Source: an uncultured bacterium
GTDB lineage: Bacteria > Eisenbacteria > RBG-16-71-46 > CAIMUX01
Reading direction: 5' to 3'
Assembly (NCBI GenBank): GCA_946886185.1
Contig: CAMPIC010000163.1
Location: 1-6,627 of the forward strand
DNA length: 6,627 nucleotides
The position numbers and the translations under genes are program-made. Of the stretch, positions 1 through 5,040 are shown piece by piece. The notes under the pieces were generated by a model, which made no database searches, was not told the DNA's origin, and saw only the letters and a list, made by a program, of their open reading frames with translations. Numbering within the stretch: position 1 is the stretch's first letter; the number at the start of each line of letters is the position of its first letter.

Positions 1-681
1 TGCCAATTCATCCGCACGCTGGTGGCGGCACGCTTGGCCGCGGACGTCCTCGATGTCCCGACCTTGATCATCGCGCGCACCGATGCCGACAGCGCCAAGC
101 TCCTGACTTCGGATGTCGACCCTCGGGATCGGAAGTTCCTCACCGGCGAGCGCACGCCCGAAGGGTTCTACCGTCTGCGCGGTGGGCTCGAGTGTGCCAT
201 CGCCCGCGCGCTCGCCTATGCCCCGTATGCGGATCTGGTCTGGTGCGAGACCTCGACTCCGGATCTGGAGGAGGCGCGCCGATTCGCGGAAGCGGTGCAC
301 GCGGAGTTCCCCGGAAAGATGCTCGCCTACAACTGCTCGCCGTCGTTCAACTGGAAGAAACACCTGGACGACGATACCATCGCCCGGTTCCAAAGGGAGC
401 TGGGCGCGATGGGGTACAAGTTCCAGTTCGTCACGCTGGCGGGATTCCATCAACTCAACCACGGGATGTACGAGCTGGCGCGCGATTATCGCGATCGTGG
501 GATGGCGGCATACTCCACGCTGCAGGAGAAAGAGTTCGCGGCGGAAGCGCATGGATACACCGCCACGCGGCACCAGCGCGAGGTCGGGACGGGCTACTTC
601 GACGAAGTGATGCAGGTGGTATCCGGAGGACTGGCCTCCACACTGGCGCTGGAGGACTCGACCGAGACCGCGCAGTTTTAG
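1..681 (+). CDS. aceA: Isocitrate lyase, C-terminal part (5' truncated by window edge)
   Basis: Isocitrate lyase cleaves isocitrate to glyoxylate and succinate in the glyoxylate shunt; it is a soluble cytosolic tetramer. Frame 1 is open from the first base, so the 226 visible residues are the C-terminal half; the family is usually about 430 residues. Visible family signatures, in order, are VAARLAADV, the substrate/Mg-site strand IARTDAD, the segment [33 protein letters not shown], the glyoxylate/succinate-binding loop [18 protein letters not shown], and the C-terminal [10 protein letters not shown] ending in TAQF, close to the Escherichia coli enzyme's ending. The catalytic KKCGH loop must lie upstream of the window. 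The GTG at position 22 is only an internal codon, because the reading upstream of it (QFIRTL) continues the family sequence. No frameshift is visible. The next gene on the strand, a cupin, starts 150 bp downstream, so cotranscription is possible. Confidence 0.96.
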   Translation, partial: CQFIRTLVAARLAADVLDVPTLIIARTDADSAKLLTSDVDPRDRKFLTGERTPEGFYRLRGGLECAIARALAYAPYADLVWCETSTPDLEEARRFAEAVHAEFPGKMLAYNCSPSFNWKKHLDDDTIARFQRELGAMGYKFQFVTLAGFHQLNHGMYELARDYRDRGMAAYSTLQEKEFAAEAHGYTATRHQREVGTGYFDEVMQVVSGGLASTLALEDSTETAQF

Positions 682-711
682 AGGAGCAGAGCGTTCGCGA
701 GGACTGCCGAC

Positions 712-796
712 GCGAGGCGAATTCAGAGGGTGCGGCGAACCGCAGGAATGAACCGGCCCCGAGCCCCGACCGGGAGGCGTACTCGGTTCGCCTCGC
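712..796 (+). repeat. Two competing inverted repeats in the aceA-cupin spacer
   Basis: The segment around 784-796 can pair perfectly with either of two upstream segments. Bases 787-796 pair with 712-721 (10 bp, GCGAGGCGAA). Bases 784-792 pair with 734-742 (9 bp, GGCGAACCG). The two stems share 787-792 and cannot form together. They lie between the isocitrate lyase stop and the cupin start. No U-run follows, so this is not a standard intrinsic terminator. An attenuator-like or processing structure is possible but unproven, and GC-rich DNA readily gives such stems by chance. Confidence 0.35.
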
Positions 797-831
797 CGTG
801 GGGTTTCCAACCAAGGACGGGTAGCAGAGTC

Positions 832-1149
832 ATGGCGCATGTCGACTTCTCGTTCGATGCCATGGAATGGGAACAGGGAGCGCATCCGCTCGAACGGAAG
901 AAGCGGCTGCCCGGCACGCCGGTCACGCTCCTGTGGTTCGAGCCCGGCTTCGTCGACCCCAATCGATGCGTGCGGGGCCATTCCGGCTGGGTCGTGACCG
1001 GGACGCTGCGAATGACCTACGACGAGACGGCGGTCGACTATCCTGCAGGATCGGGATTCCACATCGAGGGTGGAACCGGCCATCGCGCGGGGAACCCGTT
1101 CCAGGAACAGGTCGTTGTGTTTCTCGTCACTCCCGAGCAGAATCCATAG
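832..1149 (+). CDS. Small single-domain cupin protein
   Basis: This 105-residue protein has the size of a minimal one-domain cupin. Its second cupin motif is clear: G73, then five residues, E79 in place of the usual Pro, G81, H84 and N88, matching G-x5-P-x-G-x2-H-x3-N. The first motif keeps the spacing H-x-H-x3-E-x6-G, but the ligand positions read N44, C46 and H50, followed by G57, so the usual metal-binding His/His/Glu set is replaced. The function is unknown; small cupins include isomerases, dioxygenases and sugar- or regulator-binding proteins. I chose the ATG at 832 because the fold begins soon after it and upstream in-frame codons give only Arg/Pro-rich sequence. The Shine-Dalgarno is weak, so the start is less certain than the gene. 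It lies downstream of isocitrate lyase on the same strand, and its 3' end overlaps the convergent glycosyltransferase gene by 23 bp. Confidence 0.8.
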   Translation: MAHVDFSFDAMEWEQGAHPLERKKRLPGTPVTLLWFEPGFVDPNRCVRGHSGWVVTGTLRMTYDETAVDYPAGSGFHIEGGTGHRAGNPFQEQVVVFLVTPEQNP

Positions 1150-2932
1150 GATCGCGCGCAAACACCAACACGACTTGCCCCTCGTTGTCTCGCGCGGTGT
1201 GGACCCTGCGGAAGTCTTGTTGCACGCGCCGGTAGAACGCGTCACGCTGCTCGCGGCCGGTCGGCCGGAGGCTCCAGTCCGGGGCGATCACCCAGGAAAC
1301 CGAATCCAACCTGGAATCTGTGTAATCCAACCGGACATCGTACCCCGATGCGAACGTGTTCAGTCCCATGGACTCGGTGGGCAACAATCGAAACCCATGC
1401 TCCGCCGCGCCGGAATCCAGGTATCGCGCATAGACTCGCGCCAGCTGTCGTGAAGCTGGATCATCGCTTTGCCGCCACGCGGCCACCCTTGCCTCCACCG
1501 TTTCGCGGTCGGGAGGAAGGGTCACGCGGGAGTAAGCGTCGATGAACGTCGCGGTGGACCGTGGCAGGTGATCCCTCAGCCACCTCGAGGCGCTCGCGGG
1601 AGCGGTCGGTTCGGCAAACGTTTCGAGCACGCGCACGGTCATAGTGACGGGCTGTACGAACGCTGCGAAAATTAGAGCGACGACTACGATCGACGCCGCC
1701 GACCAACGCCTGCTCTGATGTGCCTTCTGAACGGATACCTTGCGAAACACCCATTCCCCGGCGCATCCGGCCATGATCGCTACGAGCGGGACGATTGGGA
1801 GAATGTGTCGGATCTGTTTGTCATCGGCCAGATGCAGTGCCGTCGCGTATGGCGCGATGAATGCGAGTCCGATGAGCAGGAACGTCCGACCCTCCGAGCC
1901 GAACGCGCCGCGCGCCAAGAGCGCTCCTCCGGCGAGCGACGCCACGAGCACGACCGGTCCGAACTGCGACACGAGCTGGCGGGCATAATAGAGCGAGTCG
2001 GGGGCGCTGCCTGCGATCGTGATGGATCCATCGCGAACGGCGGTGAGTCCGGCGAGGAACATCGACCACTCCAATACGATGAAAGGTGACGTCGCGAGGA
2101 GCGTCAAGAGCGAGACCATGGTCGCGAGGAAGCCGGTCGCGATCACGCGCCGCCAGCGCCACCGTCGTCCCAGTCCGATCGCGGTCGTGGCCGCAATCAC
2201 GCAGGCAATGCTCATGCTTCCGTTGTATTTGATCGAAGTCGCAATGCCGGCGAACACTGCTGCCAGGAGCAACCGGCGCGTTGGATCGCCGGGGTTGAGG
2301 CACGCTCGGACGGAACTGATCACGACGAGCAGGACGGCGAAGCTCATCGGGATGTCCGGAGTCGCGATGTGCGCGTAGCGAACCACCGGGGGAAGAACCG
2401 CCACGAGTCCGGAAGCGATCACCCCCGCTACCGCGCCGAATCGCCGCGCGTAAGTCCACGAGAGCCAGGCCGTAGTGGTAGCGAGCAACGCGGTCAGGAC
2501 GCGGGCTGCGAGGAAGAAGTAGCTCGGGTCCAGGAAGGCGCGAGCCTCCAAGTCGCTCAGGTTGTCGAACCAACCCAATAGCAGGCCCAACGCGACCCCG
2601 AACCCCTGCACCGCGAAAAGGCAGTAGATCCAGAGCGTCGGGTGGAGGAAGAAGTGGGGATTGAGGTCCCCCGTCCCCATCGCCATTGCTCGACGTACGA
2701 CTTTGGGCTCATCCGGATGGGTCACGTCCGGCAGATCGTGATCCAAGAACGCGATGTTTGCACAGATGGACAATGCGAGGAGCAGGATCTCCCATCGCAT
2801 CCAGCGCCACCGAGGAACTGTCAACCCGCCTTGCACCCGATCTGCCCCAGATTCACGCTGCTCCGGTTCATGCGTTTTCGGCTTCGAATCGGACTCGTGT
2901 ACAGCCCTTGCCAGTGTATGCCGCCAGGTCAC
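1127..2932 (-). CDS. GT-C membrane glycosyltransferase, GT39/ArnT-like family
   Basis: This 601-residue polytopic inner-membrane protein resembles the dolichyl/undecaprenyl-phosphate-sugar-dependent transferases (PMT/ArnT type). Those use a lipid-phosphate sugar to glycosylate an acceptor on the outer face of the membrane. After a polar N-terminus (about 1-44) comes TM1 (about 47-64). The first external loop carries THPDEP, with D73-E74 at the place of the catalytic Asp/Glu of GT-C enzymes. About eleven further hydrophobic segments run to about residue 430, including ATSIKYNG and RHILPIVPLVAIMAG, both typical of the family. A soluble C-terminal domain (about 431-601) follows. The acceptor and donor cannot be told from sequence. 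The GTG start (2932) lacks its own good ribosome-binding site but overlaps the stop of a short upstream ORF, which suggests translational coupling; GTG at codon 33 or ATG at codon 45 are alternative starts. The 3' end overlaps the cupin gene on the opposite strand. Confidence 0.85.
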   Translation of the reverse strand: MTWRHTLARAVHESDSKPKTHEPEQRESGADRVQGGLTVPRWRWMRWEILLLALSICANIAFLDHDLPDVTHPDEPKVVRRAMAMGTGDLNPHFFLHPTLWIYCLFAVQGFGVALGLLLGWFDNLSDLEARAFLDPSYFFLAARVLTALLATTTAWLSWTYARRFGAVAGVIASGLVAVLPPVVRYAHIATPDIPMSFAVLLVVISSVRACLNPGDPTRRLLLAAVFAGIATSIKYNGSMSIACVIAATTAIGLGRRWRWRRVIATGFLATMVSLLTLLATSPFIVLEWSMFLAGLTAVRDGSITIAGSAPDSLYYARQLVSQFGPVVLVASLAGGALLARGAFGSEGRTFLLIGLAFIAPYATALHLADDKQIRHILPIVPLVAIMAGCAGEWVFRKVSVQKAHQSRRWSAASIVVVALIFAAFVQPVTMTVRVLETFAEPTAPASASRWLRDHLPRSTATFIDAYSRVTLPPDRETVEARVAAWRQSDDPASRQLARVYARYLDSGAAEHGFRLLPTESMGLNTFASGYDVRLDYTDSRLDSVSWVIAPDWSLRPTGREQRDAFYRRVQQDFRRVHTARDNEGQVVLVFARDPMDSARE

Positions 2933-2961
2933 AGGGCGCGAGCGTGGACAAGGAGGCTCAT
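2929..2961 (-). CDS. Possible 10-residue leader ORF coupled to the glycosyltransferase
   Basis: On the minus strand an ATG at 2961 opens a 10-codon frame (MSLLVHARAL) ending in TGA at 2931-2929. The TGA overlaps the GTG start of the glycosyltransferase as GTGA. The mini-ORF has a much better ribosome-binding site than the downstream gene: AAGG at 2972-2969, 7 nt before the ATG, continuing as AGGTGATC, which extends pairing with the 16S rRNA 3' end. This is the usual arrangement for termination-reinitiation coupling. The peptide itself has no recognisable family and may have no function. Alternatively the ATG is the true glycosyltransferase start and a one-base sequence error hides it. Confidence 0.45.
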   Translation of the reverse strand: MSLLVHARAL

Positions 2962-2963
2962 CC

Positions 2964-2972
2964 GATCACCTT
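2964..2972 (-). promoter_or_regulatory. Extended Shine-Dalgarno of the leader ORF
   Basis: Read on the minus strand this is AAGGTGATC, ending 2 nt before the ATG at 2961, with the AAGG core 7 nt upstream of it. It complements the 16S anti-Shine-Dalgarno region over most of its length. It is the only strong ribosome-binding site near the glycosyltransferase 5' end, and it supports translation entering through the leader ORF. Confidence 0.5.
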
Positions 2973-3165
2973 TTCGCCGGGGATCGCGTGCGACTTGACC
3001 ACACCGGCTACTTGCTGGGGAACCTGAGCTGTAAACAGTTTGCTTTTCGAATGTGTCGTTCCAGCGCCTCGAGATGCACCGAACGTGTGACGAGGCTGCG
3101 GAGTCCGGGCGCCGAGGTGCGCTTGAAGCACGGCTACTACGTACGGTGGACCGGTCAGATGCGAA
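2973..3165. other. Intergenic spacer upstream of the glycosyltransferase
   Basis: With the leader ORF and the 3' hairpin of the next gene set aside, this spacer holds no ORF with family resemblance. It contains the most AT-rich patch of the neighbourhood (about 3030-3052). On the minus strand, bases 3041-3036 read TTTACA, a 5/6 match to a -35 box, but no convincing -10 lies 16-18 bp downstream. The glycosyltransferase promoter probably lies here but I cannot place it. Confidence 0.4.
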
Positions 3166-3196
3166 GAGGGTCGTCCGTGTGCCGCGGACGACCCTC
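3166..3196 (-). terminator. Perfect 12-bp hairpin after the small exported protein gene
   Basis: GAGGGTCGTCCG (3166-3177) and its exact complement (3185-3196) flank a 7-nt loop. On the minus strand the hairpin begins 38 nt after the stop codon of the small exported protein. This is the expected place for a terminator separating that gene from the glycosyltransferase. The bases that follow on the minus strand (TTCGC) are not a proper U-run, so it may instead work as a 3' stabilising or Rho-assisted element. The stem is GC-rich with no mismatch. Confidence 0.55.
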
Positions 3197-3234
3197 GAGG
3201 AGTAACTGGAGGTGTTGATGGGGAAGGCGAGCGG

Positions 3235-3495
3235 TCAACGGATGATCCTCACCCAGGACAGGATGTGCGCGATCTCATTGATCCAGGAAACGCCGCTCTG
3301 GTCGTCGGGATCGTCCTGCCCTCCGTTTTCGTAGGGGAGATCTCGCCCCGAGTTGGCGCTGAGTTGCACGTCGGCATCACCGCCTCCTCCTCCTCCGCCG
3401 TTTCCCGGATCGTCTTCGTACGGAAGGTCGGCCGCCGAGGCGGCGCTCACTGCCAGGACCATCACCATTCCCAGGTTGGCCAGCATCTTCTTCAT
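3235..3495 (-). CDS. Small exported protein with duplicated DLPYE motif and poly-Gly run
   Basis: I do not recognise this 86-residue protein. It starts with a classical Sec signal peptide: Lys2-Lys3, a hydrophobic core (about 5-17), then SAASAA, with likely cleavage around residues 21-22. There is no lipobox Cys, so the mature protein (about 64 residues) should be soluble in the periplasm or secreted. The mature part has DLPYED (23-28), a seven-Gly run (33-39) rich in GGA codons, a second DLPYEN (52-57), a strongly acidic stretch (DDPDD, 61-65), and a hydrophobic/aromatic tail ending in SWVRIIR. The start is well supported: AAGGAG at 3508-3503 lies 7 nt before the ATG. A strong hairpin follows the stop, so it looks like a single-gene transcript. 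No Cys are present, so no disulfides. Candidates include a surface or binding peptide or a processed precursor, but no function can be assigned. Confidence 0.75.
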   Translation of the reverse strand: MKKMLANLGMVMVLAVSAASAADLPYEDDPGNGGGGGGGDADVQLSANSGRDLPYENGGQDDPDDQSGVSWINEIAHILSWVRIIR

Positions 3496-3784
3496 GGCTC
3501 AGCTCCTTCTGATTCAGGTGGTTCTTCGATCCGAGCTCGAGGGGGGGCAGTCGCCTCATTCCTCGTTGCTCTCACCCCCTAGTGCGTCGGCGGCACCGGA
3601 TTCGCGACATGATTTCTTCAACGAAATGCTGGGTTCTGACTAGTCGGGTTGCGAGACGCCTTCCGCCACCCGGCTAGGGGCATCCTCGACAGTCACGGGT
3701 CATGGGCCGGCATCGTATCGACTCTTGGAGGGTTCGATTCCTGCGGTGCGGTTTAACCCGTGGACAAATGTCAACGCCGCTAGC
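3496..3784. other. Divergent intergenic region between the small exported protein and DUF1028 genes
   Basis: This spacer should hold the minus-strand promoter for the small exported protein, whose ribosome-binding site is at 3503-3508. I find no convincing -35/-10 pair for it; TTGAAG at 3621-3616 (minus) resembles a -35 but lacks a matching -10. The region contains a short G run (3541-3547), an 8-bp palindrome GACTAGTC (3638-3645), and an isolated tRNA TPsiC-box-like string at 3731-3740. I see no gene in it. Confidence 0.45.
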
Positions 3785-3814
3785 CTGGCATGGCGGGTGG
3801 GCATTGCCTATACT
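3785..3814 (+). promoter_or_regulatory. Candidate sigma70-type promoter of the DUF1028 gene
   Basis: CTGGCA (3785-3790, 4/6 match to TTGACA) and TATACT (3809-3814, 5/6 match to TATAAT) are separated by 18 bp. Transcription would start near 3821, leaving a leader of about 70 nt before the ATG at 3890. The -10 match is unusual in such GC-rich DNA. A sigma54 reading (TGGC followed by TTGC) was tested, but its spacing is wrong. No experimental evidence is available. Confidence 0.4.
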
Positions 3815-3889
3815 CGTCGGGCACAGAAGATGACGGGCCTGGTCCCCGTGTCCGCCCATCTCCAGCATCCATCTCTCCCGGAGGACAGC

Positions 3890-4891
3890 ATGCGCCAGAT
3901 CATCCATCTCTCCCTGCTCGCACTCGGAATCGCGGCCCTTTTCCCCGTGAAAGCGGCGGCGACGTTCTCGATCGCGGCGATCGATCCGGTGACCGGTGAA
4001 GTGGGAAGCGCGGGCGCCTCGTGCGTATCGGGATCGATTATCCTGAGCGACGTGCACCCGGGGGTGGGAGTGGTCCATACGCAGTCGTTCTGGAATTCGC
4101 AGAACCAGCAGTACGCGCGGATGCTCATGAATCAGGGATATGCGCCGGAAGCGATCATCGACTCGCTCGTGGCCAACGACGCGCAAGGCAATCCGGGCGT
4201 ACGGCAGTACGGGATCGTGGATCGCGTGGATGGGGGACGGTCGGCTGCGTTCACGGGCACGAATTGCATCGACTGGAAGGGGCACATCACCACCCCGACC
4301 TACTCGATTCAAGGCAACATCCTGCTCGGCCCCGAAATCATCGCCGACATGGAGACCGCCTTCGTCACCACGGATGGATCGCTCGCGGATCGGTTGATGG
4401 CGGCGCTGCAGGCGGCCAAGCGTCCGCGCGCGGACACGCGCTGCACCACCAAGTCCGCCATCTCCGCGTTCCTCCGCGTCGCGCAGCCGCACGATCCGGT
4501 CAACGATCTCTTCCTCGACCTCAATGTCAACAACACCACCGGCTCGACCGATCCGATCGATGTCCTGCAGGGTCTGTATGACGAGTGGCTGGAAAGCGCG
4601 GACGTTCCCGCCGGGAATGTAGCCGACGGGCTGCATCTGGGACTGCCGAGCCCCAATCCGTTCTCCTCCTTCACCCGCGTCGTCTATGACTTGCCGGAAG
4701 CATCCGAAGTGGAATTGTTGGTCGTCGACCCATCCGGTCGTCTCGTCGCTCTCCTCGATCGAGGAATGCGCGATGCGGGGCCGCACCAGGTCGAATGGCA
4801 GGCGGAAGACGCGCCGGCCGGTGTCTACGCGCTCCGCCTGCTCGCGGGCGACGCCGTTCGTGAGCGCAAGTTGGTGCGCCTCCCACGCTGA
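3890..4891 (+). CDS. Exported DUF1028 (Ntn-hydrolase-like) protein with C-terminal FlgD-Ig/sorting-like domain
   Basis: This 333-residue protein begins with a Sec signal peptide (1-24, ending in KAAA). A DUF1028 domain follows (about 25-235): TFSIAAIDPVTGEVGSAG, GVGVVHTQSF, VRQYGIVD, AAFTGTNCIDWKGH, SIQGNILLGPEII and a late SAFLRVAQPHDPVNDLFLDL. DUF1028 is placed among Ntn-hydrolase-like folds; its substrate is not established. Residues about 250-333 form a separate beta-rich module (LPSPNPFSSFTRVVYDLPE, then VELLVVDPSGRLV, HQVEWQAEDAPAGVYALRLLAG) typical of FlgD-Ig or type IX-sorting-like C-termini in FCB-group bacteria, ending in a short basic tail. This points to a surface or secreted protein. 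The start is supported by GGAGG at 3880-3884, 5 nt before the ATG; upstream in-frame codons do not look coding. Three Cys (45, 126, 185) could allow a disulfide after export. It is transcribed divergently from the small exported protein gene. Confidence 0.88.
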   Translation: MRQIIHLSLLALGIAALFPVKAAATFSIAAIDPVTGEVGSAGASCVSGSIILSDVHPGVGVVHTQSFWNSQNQQYARMLMNQGYAPEAIIDSLVANDAQGNPGVRQYGIVDRVDGGRSAAFTGTNCIDWKGHITTPTYSIQGNILLGPEIIADMETAFVTTDGSLADRLMAALQAAKRPRADTRCTTKSAISAFLRVAQPHDPVNDLFLDLNVNNTTGSTDPIDVLQGLYDEWLESADVPAGNVADGLHLGLPSPNPFSSFTRVVYDLPEASEVELLVVDPSGRLVALLDRGMRDAGPHQVEWQAEDAPAGVYALRLLAGDAVRERKLVRLPR

Positions 4892-4915
4892 TCGCTTCAT
4901 GCGGTAAGCTCCGAA

Positions 4916-4936
4916 TCGCGGCATTCGAGGCCGCGA
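4916..4936 (+). terminator. Weak hairpin downstream of the DUF1028 gene
   Basis: A 7-bp perfect stem (TCGCGGC, 4916-4922, with 4930-4936) encloses a 7-nt loop, starting 24 nt after the stop codon. No U-run follows, so intrinsic termination is doubtful. It is the only hairpin directly behind this gene. Confidence 0.3.
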
Positions 4937-4960
4937 GCGCGGGTCGGCCAAACTCCGCTA

Positions 4961-4975
4961 CGGATCAACGATCCG
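4961..4975. repeat. Short perfect inverted repeat upstream of the beta-CASP gene
   Basis: CGGATC (4961-4966) and GATCCG (4970-4975) form a 6-bp palindrome with a 3-nt spacer. A competing 6-bp pairing (GGTCGG 4942-4947 with CCGACC 4973-4978) shares its right arm. It sits 65 nt before the start codon of the beta-CASP gene and could be an operator half-site pair or an RNA hairpin. No -35/-10 pair was found nearby. It may be chance. Confidence 0.25.
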
Positions 4976-5040
4976 ACCAGCACGCTTGAAGTCCTGGATC
5001 GATTTGCTCGTTGTGCGGCACGAAGACGATCGGGAGCCAG

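Noticed and set aside
730..1149. Longer cupin starting at GTG 730
   Set aside because: The extra 34 residues are Arg/Pro-rich, overlap the inverted repeats, and precede the natural beginning of a minimal cupin fold.
3374..3400. Trinucleotide CCT/GGA run as a phase-variation tract
   Set aside because: The repeat unit is three bases, so length changes alter only the Gly run and would not switch the gene on or off.
3663..3751. Possible tRNA or tRNA remnant (GGTTCGATTC at 3731-3740, tRNA-like span)
   Set aside because: The TPsiC-loop string is a good match, but its stem does not pair fully, the acceptor arms pair at only 5 of 7 positions, no D arm or anticodon arm can be drawn, and no CCA follows.
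3787..3807. Sigma54 promoter (TGGC and TTGC elements)
   Set aside because: The GG and GC doublets are 19 bp apart instead of 12.
3725..3889. Longer N-terminus for the DUF1028 protein
   Set aside because: It would bury the signal peptide, would run through the candidate promoter, and has no ribosome-binding site as good as GGAGG before 3890.
3674..4951. A 425-codon open frame on the minus strand
   Set aside because: It is antisense to the DUF1028 gene, which has clear family motifs, a signal peptide and a good ribosome-binding site. The minus translation is Arg-rich and low in hydrophobic structure.
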